From Methylopumilus universalis (GTDB taxonomy: Bacteria; Pseudomonadota; Gammaproteobacteria; Burkholderiales; Methylophilaceae), in NCBI RefSeq assembly GCF_006363895.1, contig NZ_CP040953.1: a stretch of 64,000 bases of DNA. One strand, 5' to 3'. Positions 44,399 through 54,088 of the stretch are shown here, piece after piece. How positions within the stretch are numbered: position 1 is the first letter of the stretch; each line of letters begins with the position of its first letter. The notes beneath the pieces were generated by a model. It made no database searches and was not told the origin of the DNA. It saw only the letters and a list, made by a program, of their open reading frames with translations. A program made the translations under genes and the position numbers.

Positions 44399-45274
44399 CT
44401 AATCTTTTTTCTTCTTAGAGCTACGCATGTACTTTAAAAAATCTGAGGTTGGATCTAAGACCAACACGTCAGCTTTATCCTTAAAGCTTTTTTTGTAAGC
44501 TTCAATGCTTCGATAAAAGGCATAAAATTCGGGATTCTTAGCATAGGCATTGGCATAGATTTCTGAGGCCTTTGCATCGCCATCACCCTTTACTTTCTGT
44601 GCTTCTTTATAGGCTTCCGCAATAATGACATCACGCTGCTTTTCAGCATCAGCACGAATTTTTTCTGAAGCTGCAAAACCTTGTGAGCGCAACTCATTGG
44701 CCACTGATTTACGCTCAGCTTCCATACGCTGATAAACAGACTCGCTCACCTCTTTAGGAAGATCAACGCGTCTTAAGCGCACATCTAAAATTTGAATACC
44801 CATCGAACGCAAATCTCGGTCCGCACGATCTGTCAGAATTTGCATAATTTCACCACGTTCGCCTGATACGACATCATGAATGGTCCTTTTACCAAACTCC
44901 GCGCGTAATCCATCATTCACTGTTTGAGAGATTCTTCTCTCAGCTTGCACTTCATCACCCTTCACAGATACATAATATTTTGCAGGGTCGACAATTTTCC
45001 ATTTAATGAATGAATCAACAAGTACGTTTTTCTTTTCGCTTGTGATAAAACGATCAGGCTCTTGCCAATTCAGTGTCAAAATTCGATTGTCAAAAAACTT
45101 CACATTTTCGATGAGCGGTGTTTTGAAATAGAGCCCTGGCTCTTTTTTAATCGATATGATTTCACCTAAGCGAAATACAATGGCGTACTCTCTTTGATCT
45201 ACAGTGAAAGTAGACATCGCTAAAATCATGATGCCTGCTAAAAAACTCACCAATACATATGTAATATTTTTCAT
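44399..45274 (-). CDS. hflC: FtsH protease modulator HflC
   Basis: SPFH/prohibitin-domain protein of 291 residues that forms the large periplasmic cage with HflK around FtsH. It has one N-terminal membrane helix (about residues 5-21) followed by the SPFH domain (VDQREYAIVFRLGEI...) and a long helical C-terminal part (SVYQRMEAERKSVANELRSQG). It begins five bases after hflK, so complex subunits are made together. Confidence 0.96.
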   Translation of the reverse strand: MKNITYVLVSFLAGIMILAMSTFTVDQREYAIVFRLGEIISIKKEPGLYFKTPLIENVKFFDNRILTLNWQEPDRFITSEKKNVLVDSFIKWKIVDPAKYYVSVKGDEVQAERRISQTVNDGLRAEFGKRTIHDVVSGERGEIMQILTDRADRDLRSMGIQILDVRLRRVDLPKEVSESVYQRMEAERKSVANELRSQGFAASEKIRADAEKQRDVIIAEAYKEAQKVKGDGDAKASEIYANAYAKNPEFYAFYRSIEAYKKSFKDKADVLVLDPTSDFLKYMRSSKKKKD

Positions 45275-45279
45275 ATTCT

Positions 45280-46482
45280 TTATCTCACTTCTCGTTCTCT
45301 TGATTTAAAGGCATCTCGCGTCCGCTCCACATTTTGCAGAGAAGACTGATTCATGTCGACTTGCGGTATGACATCCACCCTAGGCGATGTTGTGTCTGGT
45401 GTTGCTTGCTGAATCAATTTATCCAAGGGCAAATAGAGCAAATTATTTGAGTTTTTTTGATCGATAAACACTTTAGAAACGCTCGATAAGATTTGCTCTT
45501 GAGCTTCAATATAAAGTCGATCTCTCATCACTTCGGGTGCGCGATTATATTGCGTCAATATTTGCTCGAAACGACTTGCGTTACCCTTCGCTTCATTTTC
45601 AACTCTTAAACGGTAGCCTTGCGCTTCTGCTGTTAGCCTTGATGCTGTGCCTTTGGCTTTCGGGATGATGTCATTGGCATAAGCTTGACCCTCATTTTTT
45701 TGACGCTCTAAGTCTTGCTTAGCTTTTACAGCATCATCAAATGAAGCTTGCACCTGCTCTGGCGGCTGTGCATTTTGCATAGTGACACTTGTCACATTAA
45801 TGCCCGTATTGTATCGATCCAAAATTTCTTGCATAAGTTTTTTGGCTTTGACTGCAATCTCTTCGCGACCTTCGTATAACGCAAAATCCATTTTACTTTT
45901 ACCAACGATTTCACGAATGGCTGTTTCAGCAGCGCCTCTTACTGAAGACTCCGCCGAACGATTATTAAATAAAAAATCTTCCACTGACTTTAAGTTGTAT
46001 TGCACAGCAAATTGGAGGTCAATAATATTTTCATCGTCTGTTAGCATCAAAGACTCTCTTAGTTCTTTTGACCTCGCAGCAGCATCGCCTGCAGAACGAT
46101 AGCCGACTTCAATGGTTCGCACCTGTTCAAGGTTTACAACCTCAGCTGATTCAATCGGATATGGAATGTGCCAACGTGGGCCTGGCATGGTGACTTCTGT
46201 ATTTTTACCGAATCTTAAAACAACACCTCGTGAACCCTGGTCTACAATATAAAAGCCTGTGGCTGCCCAAAGCAGAACCACAATAAGGAGAATGGGTACG
46301 AGAGGAAGTTGGTCATTTCCTGAGTTTGGTGTCGGATTACCTCCGGAAGACTTCGGTGTTTTTTGATCTGTTTCTTTTTTACCAAAGATACGCCCTATTT
46401 TTTTTCTTAAATCATTTAAAAGCTCGTCTAGATCAGGAGGTCCTTCTTCTTGGTTATTGTTTTGCCCAGGGTTTTTTGCCAT
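45280..46482 (-). CDS. hflK: FtsH protease modulator HflK
   Basis: Partner of HflC, 400 residues. A charged, Gly/Asn-rich cytoplasmic N-terminus (NPGQNNNQEEGPPDLDELL...) precedes one membrane helix (about 64-83), then an SPFH domain starting FYIVDQGSRGVVLRFGK and a long C-terminal coiled region (KAKQDLERQKNEGQAYANDI). It lies 13 bases after hflX. The length and domain order are standard. Confidence 0.96.
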   Translation of the reverse strand: MAKNPGQNNNQEEGPPDLDELLNDLRKKIGRIFGKKETDQKTPKSSGGNPTPNSGNDQLPLVPILLIVVLLWAATGFYIVDQGSRGVVLRFGKNTEVTMPGPRWHIPYPIESAEVVNLEQVRTIEVGYRSAGDAAARSKELRESLMLTDDENIIDLQFAVQYNLKSVEDFLFNNRSAESSVRGAAETAIREIVGKSKMDFALYEGREEIAVKAKKLMQEILDRYNTGINVTSVTMQNAQPPEQVQASFDDAVKAKQDLERQKNEGQAYANDIIPKAKGTASRLTAEAQGYRLRVENEAKGNASRFEQILTQYNRAPEVMRDRLYIEAQEQILSSVSKVFIDQKNSNNLLYLPLDKLIQQATPDTTSPRVDVIPQVDMNQSSLQNVERTRDAFKSREREVR

Positions 46483-46495
46483 AAATTTATACTAT

Positions 46496-47635
46496 CTAAT
46501 AATTAAGGGGATTTTCTTCAAATATTTCGGTTTCAGATGACTGCTTTACTACATGTAATTGGAGGATAGCCTCTTTTAAAAGTTCAATACCCTCGCCTGT
46601 CTTTGCAGATAACTGAATAGTAGAAATTCTACCATATTCATCTTTTTCATGATTTGCCTTTATATCAAGTCTATCAATTTGATTTAAAACAAGAATTTGA
46701 GGTATTGACGCTGCTTTTATTTCTTCTAGAATCTTATTCACCGCTGCGATTTGCTCACTATGATTTGGATTGGCCATATTCACGACATGAAGAAGTAAAT
46801 CAGCCTCTCTTGACTCTTCAAGGGTCGATTTAAATGCCTCAATTAAGGTAGTAGGAAGCGCCTTAATAAAACCCACCGTATCTGAGATCACACATTCCAC
46901 CCCTTCTTGAATAAAAAGTTTTCGAGACGTGGTATCTAGTGTTGCGAAAAGCTGATTCATCGCTAATGCATTCGCATGGGTCAGCTGGTTAAAGAGTGTG
47001 GATTTACCCGCATTGGTATAACCTACAATAGAAATGTTCAATACATTCGAGCGACTTCTTTTTTTTCGCTGCATCGTACGTTGTCGTTTTAATTTATCTA
47101 ATTTTTCTTTCAACTGCTTAATGCGAAGTTTTAACATGCGGCGGTCAAGTTCTAATTGCTTTTCACCGGGGCCTCCTCTGACACCAATACCTCCTTTTTG
47201 TCTTTCTAAGTGACTCCATCCTTTAATCAGTCTTGTCGATAAATGATCAAGCTGGGCTAATTCGACCTGAAGTTTTCCCTCGTGACTTTTAGCGCGCTTT
47301 GCAAAAATTAATAAGATGAGTGCGGTGCGATCAAAGATGCGTGTACTAAAATATTTTTCTAAGTTTCGCTCTTGGGAGGGGCTGAGGTTATGATTAAAAA
47401 TGACGGTATCAGCTTTTGACTCTTGAATGATGAACTTCACTTCTTCGGCTTTTCCTGAGCCCAAAAAATACTTAGGATCGGGCGCCGCTCTCTTAATATT
47501 CACTGTGCTCACAATGTTCATGTCAGCACTTAATACGAGCTCTTTAATTTCTTCGACACTCTCTTCGAAATCGGTATCCCCAAAATTAATACTAATAACG
47601 CAAGCAGACTTTCCTTCGTTAGGACGTTCAAACAT
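46496..47635 (-). CDS. hflX: Ribosome-rescue GTPase HflX
   Basis: Splits stalled or heat-damaged 70S ribosomes. The ATG at 47635 overlaps the hfq TGA (TGATG); a TTG one codon earlier is also open, but the ATG is preferred. The 379 residues show the N-terminal HflX domain (DFEESVEEIKELVLSA, SGKAEEVK), the linker with GGIGVRGGPGEKQLE, and the G domain with GYTNAGKST, DTVGFI and NQIDRLD. It is shorter than E. coli HflX, mainly at the C-terminus. Confidence 0.95.
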   Translation of the reverse strand: MFERPNEGKSACVISINFGDTDFEESVEEIKELVLSADMNIVSTVNIKRAAPDPKYFLGSGKAEEVKFIIQESKADTVIFNHNLSPSQERNLEKYFSTRIFDRTALILLIFAKRAKSHEGKLQVELAQLDHLSTRLIKGWSHLERQKGGIGVRGGPGEKQLELDRRMLKLRIKQLKEKLDKLKRQRTMQRKKRSRSNVLNISIVGYTNAGKSTLFNQLTHANALAMNQLFATLDTTSRKLFIQEGVECVISDTVGFIKALPTTLIEAFKSTLEESREADLLLHVVNMANPNHSEQIAAVNKILEEIKAASIPQILVLNQIDRLDIKANHEKDEYGRISTIQLSAKTGEGIELLKEAILQLHVVKQSSETEIFEENPLNY

Positions 47636-47871
47636 CAATCGTCATCTGCTGGTGGCTCGATATTGACATTGCGCATGGGCACAATCGTTGAAATAGCATG
47701 TTTATAGACGAGTTGACTGACAGTATTTTTTAATAAAATAGCGTACTGATCGAATGACTCAATATTACCTTGCAGCTTAATACCGTTCATCAAATAAATG
47801 GATACTGATACATGTTCTTTTCTTAGTTGATTTAAAAACTCATCTTGTAAATGTGTATTCTTTTTTTCCAT
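47635..47871 (-). CDS. hfq: RNA chaperone Hfq
   Basis: Hexameric Sm-like protein that pairs small RNAs with mRNAs. From the ATG at 47871, which has GGA seven bases before it, the product has 78 residues; a TTG four codons upstream is also open. It shows LQDEFLNQLRKEHVSVSIYL, the Sm1 core NGIKLQGNIESFDQY and the Sm2 motif YKHAISTIVP. The tail is very short and acidic (PPADDD), unlike the long tail of enterobacterial Hfq. It lies 18 bases after gltX. Confidence 0.97.
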   Translation of the reverse strand: MEKKNTHLQDEFLNQLRKEHVSVSIYLMNGIKLQGNIESFDQYAILLKNTVSQLVYKHAISTIVPMRNVNIEPPADDD

Positions 47872-47889
47872 AGAGGATTCCAAATATAG

Positions 47890-49281
47890 TTATAAGTAAA
47901 GATTCAATCGTTTCATGGTTTCGTCACGTCCTAAGATCGCCATCACAGCATCAATACTTGGTGATTGTGCGATACCTGTTAAAAGCACACGCAGTGGCAT
48001 CGCAAGTTTTGGAAATTTAATCGCATGTAAAGTCACCACTTCATTCATTACATTATGAATGGCTTCTTTCGTCCAATCAATCTTATTTAAAGAGGCTTGA
48101 AAAGATTTAATAAGCTCTAAGGCTTCAGCATTAATATGCTTTTCAAAATCTTGCTGATTCGGCTTTTGAACTTCAAATATATAAGCAATATCACCAGCAA
48201 GACTTGTTAAATGGTTTGCGCGCTCGCGATGAATATCAATTGCACTTATTAAGAGATTTTGATCAATAGGCGTATGAACCACTTTTTTTAGATAGGGCTC
48301 TATAGCCGAACTGATGCGATCAAGTGGAAGTGTTTTGATGTAATGACTATTAAGCCAATCTAATTTTTCAGTATTAAATTGTGCAGATGAAGAAGTAATA
48401 TGGTCCAAATCAAACCATTGACAAAAGTCAGTCATACTAAAAATTTCGTCATCACCATGGCTCCATCCGAGCCGGGCTAAGTAATTGAGAATCGCCTCAG
48501 GCAAATAACCTTGATCAAAATATTGCATCACACTGACAGCGCCATGTCTTTTAGATAGCTTTTGGCCATCATCACCCAATATCATCGATAGATGTGCGTA
48601 TGCTGGAATGGTTGCATTCAAAGCTTTTAAGAGATTAATTTGGCGTGGTGTATTGTTAATATGATCATCACCTCGAATGACATGCGTCACTTTCATTTCC
48701 CAATCATCAATCACTACACAAAAATTATAGGTCGGTGTGCCATCTCCCCTTGCAATGACGAGATCATCAAGTTCCTCATTCGCAATCGTGATTTCACCTT
48801 TGACTAAATCATGCCAAGACACAACACCTGATGTTGGATTTTTAAAGCGCACGACCGGTTGAATGTTTTTAGGCGTTGGGGGTAAACTTCTTCCAGGTTC
48901 AGGCCGCCACTTACCATCATACTTTGGCTTTAAGCCTGCTTTCATTTGTGATTCACGTAACACTTCTAATTCTTCTTTGGATGAATAACAAAGATAGGCT
49001 TTATCTTCTTTAATCAATTGATCGATATATTGTTTGTAAACTGCCATGCGTTTTGTTTGATAGATAGGGCCTTCATCAAAATGAAGATGAAGCCATGTCA
49101 TACCATCCATAATGGCTTCTACTGCTTCAGGGGTTGATCTTTCTATATCAGTATCTTCAATACGTAAGATAAATTTACCCTGATGTCTTTTGGCATAAGC
49201 CCAAGAAAATAATGCAGTTCTAGCACCACCAATATGAAGATAACCTGTGGGGCTCGGTGCAAAACGCGTGACAACAGTCAT
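47890..49281 (-). CDS. gltX: Glutamyl-tRNA synthetase
   Basis: Charges tRNA-Glu. The 463-residue class I enzyme has the HIGH-type motif APSPTGYLHIGGARTALF near the N-terminus and KLSKRHG (KMSKS type) near residue 240, followed by the helical anticodon-binding domain. It follows rimO with 12 bases between. GltX next to hfq is not the usual order, which points to a rearrangement on this side of hfq. Confidence 0.97.
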   Translation of the reverse strand: MTVVTRFAPSPTGYLHIGGARTALFSWAYAKRHQGKFILRIEDTDIERSTPEAVEAIMDGMTWLHLHFDEGPIYQTKRMAVYKQYIDQLIKEDKAYLCYSSKEELEVLRESQMKAGLKPKYDGKWRPEPGRSLPPTPKNIQPVVRFKNPTSGVVSWHDLVKGEITIANEELDDLVIARGDGTPTYNFCVVIDDWEMKVTHVIRGDDHINNTPRQINLLKALNATIPAYAHLSMILGDDGQKLSKRHGAVSVMQYFDQGYLPEAILNYLARLGWSHGDDEIFSMTDFCQWFDLDHITSSSAQFNTEKLDWLNSHYIKTLPLDRISSAIEPYLKKVVHTPIDQNLLISAIDIHRERANHLTSLAGDIAYIFEVQKPNQQDFEKHINAEALELIKSFQASLNKIDWTKEAIHNVMNEVVTLHAIKFPKLAMPLRVLLTGIAQSPSIDAVMAILGRDETMKRLNLYL

Positions 49282-49293
49282 AGGGATTTCTTC

Positions 49294-50613
49294 TTAAACA
49301 TTAGGGCCTGCAAACAAATCATGTTGATCATAAGATTCAATTTTAACATCGACAAAATCACCTGGCTTTAAAAGCTTGCCATCCTTTAAATAAACTTTGC
49401 CATCAATATCGGGTGCATCTGCCATCGATCTTGCAATCGCATAATCACCATCATGACCATCGACTAAAACGGTAAATGTTTGACCCACTTTGGATTCGAG
49501 TTTTTGATGACTGATGCGCGCTTGGGTTTCCATAAATTTTTGTAATCGTTCTTCTTTAATGTCTTCAGGGACTTGGCCCTCTAAAAGATTTGCACTCGCA
49601 CCATCCACAGGGGAATATTTAAAACAACCGACACGATCTAATTGGGCCTCTTCAAGAAAATCTAACAGTGCTTCAAATTCAGCTTCTGTCTCTCCGGGAA
49701 AGCCTACGATAAAAGTACTTCGTATCGTGATATTAGGACACACTTCTCTCCATTTGTTGATACGCAAAAGATTATTCTCAGCACTTGCGGGTCGTTTCAT
49801 GAGTTTCAAAATGCGAGAGCTTGCATGTTGGAAAGGCACATCAAGATAAGGCAAAATCGAACCCTCACTCATCAAAGGAATGATGTCATCGACATGAGGA
49901 TAAGGATAAACATAATGCATTCTGATCCAGACACCTAAAGATCCCAGAGCTTGGGCTAAATCATACAGTTTAGTTTTAACGGGGCGACCATTCCAAAAAC
50001 CACTTCGATATTTGATATCCACACCATAAGCACTTGTATCTTGTGAAATCACTAAAATTTCTGACACACCACTATTGACTAATGTTTCGGCTTCCGTCAT
50101 GACGTCATCAATCGAACGACTCACCAGGTCTCCACGCATCGATGGAATAATACAAAATGAACATCGATGATTGCAGCCCTCTGAAATTTTTAAATAAGCG
50201 TAATGTTTCGGTGTTAAACGAATGCCTTGAGGTGGCACTAAATCACTAAAAGGATCATGTGGCTTTTCTAAGTGGGTATGCACAGCCGACATGACTTCAT
50301 TTAAAGCATGCGGTCCTGTAATGGCGAGTAGATTTGGATACTCTTTTTCAATGATGTCTTTTTTAGCACCCAAACAACCTGTGACTATCACTTTGCCATT
50401 TTTTTTAACGGCTTCACCAATCGCATCCATCGATTCCTTAACCGCTGAATCAATAAAACCACAGGTATTCACTACGACAAGATCAGCATCTTGATAGGAC
50501 TTTGAGATGTCATAACCTTCTGCACGTAATTGCGTCAATATTCTTTCAGAATCTGAACCGGCTTTGGGGCAGCCTAGGGATACAAAACCTACTTTAGGAG
50601 TATGTAACGCCAT
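49294..50613 (-). CDS. rimO: Ribosomal protein S12 methylthiotransferase RimO
   Basis: Radical-SAM enzyme that adds a methylthio group to an aspartate of ribosomal protein S12. The 439 residues comprise the UPF0004 domain with cluster cysteines (FVSLGCPKAGSDSER, VVNTCGF, VTGCLGA), the radical-SAM motif CNHRCSFC (near residue 146) and a C-terminal TRAM domain. GCPKAGSDSE separates it from MiaB (which has GCQMN). The start overlaps the upstream stop by one base (TAATG). Confidence 0.96.
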   Translation of the reverse strand: MALHTPKVGFVSLGCPKAGSDSERILTQLRAEGYDISKSYQDADLVVVNTCGFIDSAVKESMDAIGEAVKKNGKVIVTGCLGAKKDIIEKEYPNLLAITGPHALNEVMSAVHTHLEKPHDPFSDLVPPQGIRLTPKHYAYLKISEGCNHRCSFCIIPSMRGDLVSRSIDDVMTEAETLVNSGVSEILVISQDTSAYGVDIKYRSGFWNGRPVKTKLYDLAQALGSLGVWIRMHYVYPYPHVDDIIPLMSEGSILPYLDVPFQHASSRILKLMKRPASAENNLLRINKWREVCPNITIRSTFIVGFPGETEAEFEALLDFLEEAQLDRVGCFKYSPVDGASANLLEGQVPEDIKEERLQKFMETQARISHQKLESKVGQTFTVLVDGHDGDYAIARSMADAPDIDGKVYLKDGKLLKPGDFVDVKIESYDQHDLFAGPNV

Positions 50614-51410
50614 TAGCCTTCAACAATCCATTGTGTCAGAGCCACCGATGCAACGCCTAACACGATAAGTGCGACTTGAAATATAGTGGAACGTAATTCA
50701 GTTTTTTTATGTAGGCCTGGAATCAAGTCAGCGATTGACACATAAATCATGCTTGAAGCTGCAAGCGCTAAAATAAAAGGTACCCAGTCCATCATGGATT
50801 CCAAAATGAAATAAGCTAATAGCCCACCTAAAACAGTAAAAGAACTTGCGAGAAGATTAAAAATAAAAGCTTCTTTTTTCTTATATCCTGAATGAAGCAG
50901 AATTAAAAAATTGCCTACTTCTTGAGGGATCTCGTGCGCAATAATTGCTAACGCTGTCACGATACCGACACTGGTACTTACCATAAAAGCAGAACCAATT
51001 AAGATACCATCGACAAAATTATGAAATAAGTCACCGACCATAATCATGCTGCCACTTCGTCCTGCATCATGCGTATGTTGATGATTTGAAGAAGCATGGC
51101 TGTCTTGATGCACATCATGAACTTCACAATGGTCGCCATGACAGTGACGCCATAACAATAATTTTTCCAACACAAAAAATAAAAGAATGCCGAATAAAAC
51201 GACAAAGGTTGTGGCTTCTATATGATTGGTAAGCTTAAAAGCATGCGGTAATATTTCTAAGAAAACTGCACCCAACATCGCACCCACAGCGTAACTCACT
51301 AAATGAGAAACAAGATGCGTTCTCGTGTTCATGGTCACGAGCGCTGCAGCAGTCACGCTTAATAAACCACCGATAAAGCAAGAAAATAGAATCCAAAGAA
51401 GTGTATGCAT
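50613..51410 (-). CDS. ZIP-family divalent metal transporter
   Basis: Inner-membrane metal-ion permease, 265 residues, about eight membrane segments. It has the ZIP metal-site motifs HNFVDG (near residue 130) and HEIPQE (near 159). A histidine-rich cytoplasmic loop (HCHGDHCEVHDVH... and NHQHTHDAG, about 89-117) is typical of zinc or iron carriers. Zinc is the most likely substrate, but selectivity cannot be read from sequence. It overlaps rimO by one base and lies 61 bases after pgeF. Confidence 0.9.
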   Translation of the reverse strand: MHTLLWILFSCFIGGLLSVTAAALVTMNTRTHLVSHLVSYAVGAMLGAVFLEILPHAFKLTNHIEATTFVVLFGILLFFVLEKLLLWRHCHGDHCEVHDVHQDSHASSNHQHTHDAGRSGSMIMVGDLFHNFVDGILIGSAFMVSTSVGIVTALAIIAHEIPQEVGNFLILLHSGYKKKEAFIFNLLASSFTVLGGLLAYFILESMMDWVPFILALAASSMIYVSIADLIPGLHKKTELRSTIFQVALIVLGVASVALTQWIVEG

Positions 51411-51471
51411 GAAGTTAAACTATGGTGAAATAATTAAGCATTATAACGAAACTTGAAATGATTGGATGTCT

Positions 51472-52209
51472 TTATGCATCAATCCAGATGAGGGAAGCCA
51501 TTCTGCCTGTCATGCCATCACGCCTATAGGAAAAATAATCTAATTCATTAGCAAAAGTACAGTAATCATCCGACACACTGCCCCCATAAATTTGGTGGAC
51601 ACCACATCCATTGAGTCTAATTTTGGCAAGCGCGTAAATATCAGCTAACCATTTTTGATCTGAAATCAAATGAAAAGCTTTTTCAGACTCGATATGTTTT
51701 TCGCAAAAACTATTTTTCACATCAAAACCTACTTCAAAATGCTTTCGACTGATGGCAGGTCCTAACCATACGAGTAATTCATTGGGTGAGACATTCATTT
51801 TCTCAATGGTGTTTTCAATGACACCATTTAAAAGACCACGCCAGCCCGCATGAATAGAAGCCACAATCGTCCCCTCATTATTTGTCACTAATAATGGTAA
51901 ACAATCAGCTGTTTGAACAACGCATATTGTATTTTTTTCTGATGTATAAGAAGCATCTGCATTAAATGAGAGTGAAGGGAGTTTTATCGCATCCACACTA
52001 TGCGTCTGATTCAACCAATGAGGCGCGCTAGGTAAAAATTGATTAAGTCGATCGCGATTCAAGTGAACAGCATTGATGTCGTCATTCACATGTGTCGCTA
52101 AATTAAAACTGTTGTATTTGCCTTGGCTTTCTCCTCCAGCTCTCAGCGTTTGCATAGATTTAATATGTGGAGGTGCTGGCCAATGGGGAATAAAAAAATT
52201 ACTCATCAT
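51472..52209 (-). CDS. pgeF: Peptidoglycan editing factor PgeF (YfiH, multicopper-oxidase-like laccase-domain protein)
   Basis: In E. coli this factor removes wrongly built UDP-MurNAc-L-Ser muropeptide precursors; older annotations call it polyphenol oxidase. The 245 residues have WLNQTHS, QTADCLPLLVT and HAGWRGLLNGV with the zinc-binding His/Cys/His set, and GPAISRKHFEVG. It overlaps the end of rluD by 11 bases; tandem ATGs allow starts at 52209 or 52206. RluD-pgeF is a conserved pair. Confidence 0.92.
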   Translation of the reverse strand: MMSNFFIPHWPAPPHIKSMQTLRAGGESQGKYNSFNLATHVNDDINAVHLNRDRLNQFLPSAPHWLNQTHSVDAIKLPSLSFNADASYTSEKNTICVVQTADCLPLLVTNNEGTIVASIHAGWRGLLNGVIENTIEKMNVSPNELLVWLGPAISRKHFEVGFDVKNSFCEKHIESEKAFHLISDQKWLADIYALAKIRLNGCGVHQIYGGSVSDDYCTFANELDYFSYRRDGMTGRMASLIWIDA

Positions 52210-53245
52210 CTTCTAGCATGTCATCATCGATATCGTCACTGACCTCATCAAGATAGTCATCAAAACTTAAATCTTCTAGAGGTTCTGTAACACCCAATTG
52301 CTCAGCTCGAATGATTTCCAGTAAAGCCTTCATATCATCGGGTAAATCAATCGACCATTCCATCGCTTCACCGCTTAATGGATGAATCAGTCCTAAACGA
52401 ATCGCGTGAAGTGCTTGACGATTAAAACCTAACACATGCTGGCGTAACGCTTCACTCATGGATTTAATCGGCATAATGCTTTTTAAACCATAGACAGGAT
52501 CGCCCACAATAGGTGCTTTTAAATATTGCATATGCACACGAATTTGATGCGTCCGGCCTGTTTCAAGATTGCATCTCAAGTACGTGTGAACGCCAAATCG
52601 CTCTAAAATCTCATAATGCGTAATCGCAGGCCTTCCTGATAAATGGATGGCCATGCGAGTGCGAATGGATGGATGCCGGCCAATGGGCTGATTCACTGTG
52701 CCATTTTTCCATAACTGCCCCCACACAATCGCTCGATATTCCCTTTTGACTGATCTTGCTTGAAGTTGTTGTACTAAATGGGTTTGAGCAATCAAGGTCT
52801 TAGCCACGACTAAAAGACCACTCGTTTCTTTATCCAATCGATGCACAATACCGCAGCGAGGGATGTTTGCGATATCTGGCATATGATGAAGAAGTGCATT
52901 AAGTAAAGTGCCAGACCAATTGCCTATCGCAGGATGAACGACCATGCCGGCGGGTTTATTAATAACAAGCAATGTCTCGTCTTCAAAAATAATATTGAGC
53001 GGAATCGCTTCAGGCAAAAATGCATTGTTTTCTGGGTTTGATTGAACAATGACTTTAATTTCATCGCCTGCATACACCTTATGTTTCGATGATACATAGG
53101 ATTGATTCACCAGTACGAATTCATCTTTAATCCATTCTTGCAATTTTGAGCGTGAAAATTCCGGCAAAAGTTGTTGCAAAGCCACATCCACCCTTAAGCC
53201 GGTGTGCGTATCTGGGACGATCAATAATCTTTCATCATCATTCAT
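52199..53245 (-). CDS. rluD: 23S rRNA pseudouridine synthase RluD
   Basis: Forms pseudouridines at 1911, 1915 and 1917 of helix 69 of 23S rRNA. The 348 residues contain an N-terminal S4 domain (LRVDVALQQLLPEFSRSKLQ), then the catalytic domain with the active Asp in GIVHRLDKETSGLLV (near residue 140) and GRTHQIRVHM. A strongly acidic C-terminal tail (last 28 residues, 16 Asp/Glu) is unusual, and its end overlaps pgeF. It is divergent from bamD, 42 bases away. Confidence 0.95.
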   Translation of the reverse strand: MNDDERLLIVPDTHTGLRVDVALQQLLPEFSRSKLQEWIKDEFVLVNQSYVSSKHKVYAGDEIKVIVQSNPENNAFLPEAIPLNIIFEDETLLVINKPAGMVVHPAIGNWSGTLLNALLHHMPDIANIPRCGIVHRLDKETSGLLVVAKTLIAQTHLVQQLQARSVKREYRAIVWGQLWKNGTVNQPIGRHPSIRTRMAIHLSGRPAITHYEILERFGVHTYLRCNLETGRTHQIRVHMQYLKAPIVGDPVYGLKSIMPIKSMSEALRQHVLGFNRQALHAIRLGLIHPLSGEAMEWSIDLPDDMKALLEIIRAEQLGVTEPLEDLSFDDYLDEVSDDIDDDMLEDDE

Positions 53246-53250
53246 AATGC

Positions 53251-53256
53251 TATAAT
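53251..53256 (+). promoter_or_regulatory. Candidate -10 box for bamD
   Basis: TATAAT lies in the 42-base divergent rluD/bamD gap, 31 bases before the bamD ATG. No good -35 was seen at the standard distance, where the sequence is rluD coding. Confidence 0.3.
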
Positions 53257-53287
53257 TCTTCGTATATTTTTATAGTTAAAGGTTCGT

Positions 53288-54088
53288 ATGCGTATTGGTA
53301 TAGTCGTTATTATGATGCTTTTTCTTGGGTCTTGTGCCATTTTTGGGCCACCTACTGAGCTTGACGATACTAAAGGCTTATCGGCTGAACGCATCTATGA
53401 AAAAGCATCGGAAAAAATGGCGGATAAAGATTATAAAAAATCTGTCGAATATTTAAAAAAATTAGAGTCACGCTATCCTAATAGCAAATACGGTGCTCAA
53501 GCGAAACTTGATATGGCCTATGCGTATTACAAGCAAGAAGATGCTGCACAGTGTGTCTCTTCTGTTGAGCGTTTCATTAAAATACATCCTAATCATCCGA
53601 ATCTAGATTATGCCTATTACTTAAAAGGTGTCGCTTACTTTAAGCAACGTGGTTTGATTGAAAAAGCTACCTTACAAGATATCAGTGATCGCGATCCTAA
53701 AGTTTTAAGACAATCCTTTCTTGCCTTTAAAGATTTACTGACACTGTACCCCAACACGCGCTATGGGAAAGATGCCACGGAACGTATGATTTATTTAAAA
53801 AATAAATTAGCTGACCATGAACTTCATGTGGCGCGTCATTATATGAAAGTGAAAGCATATGTCGCAGCTTTAAACCGAGCCAAATATGTGATTGAAAGCT
53901 ATCCTGATTCTAGTTTTGTTGAAGAAGCACTTGTGATTACGATCAGCGCTTATGACAATTTAGGAATGAATGATTTGAAAGAAGATAATTTAAGAATTCT
54001 GAAACAAAATTACCCTAATAGCTCCATGTTTACAAAGGGTAAAGATACCAAAAAACAAGATTGGTGGAAATTCTGGGATAAAGACTAG
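53288..54088 (+). CDS. bamD: Outer-membrane assembly lipoprotein BamD
   Basis: Essential lipoprotein of the BAM complex that inserts beta-barrel proteins. The 266-residue precursor has a lipobox LGSC (C16), then five TPR-like helical repeats starting ERIYEKASEKMADKDYKKSVEYL. The blocks YPNSKYGAQAKLDMAYAYYK and YPNTRYGKDATERMIYLKN are typical. It is preceded by AAAGG six bases from the ATG. BamB is encoded nearby at 55.5-56.7 kb on the other strand. Its end overlaps convergent der by four bases. Confidence 0.96.
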   Translation: MRIGIVVIMMLFLGSCAIFGPPTELDDTKGLSAERIYEKASEKMADKDYKKSVEYLKKLESRYPNSKYGAQAKLDMAYAYYKQEDAAQCVSSVERFIKIHPNHPNLDYAYYLKGVAYFKQRGLIEKATLQDISDRDPKVLRQSFLAFKDLLTLYPNTRYGKDATERMIYLKNKLADHELHVARHYMKVKAYVAALNRAKYVIESYPDSSFVEEALVITISAYDNLGMNDLKEDNLRILKQNYPNSSMFTKGKDTKKQDWWKFWDKD

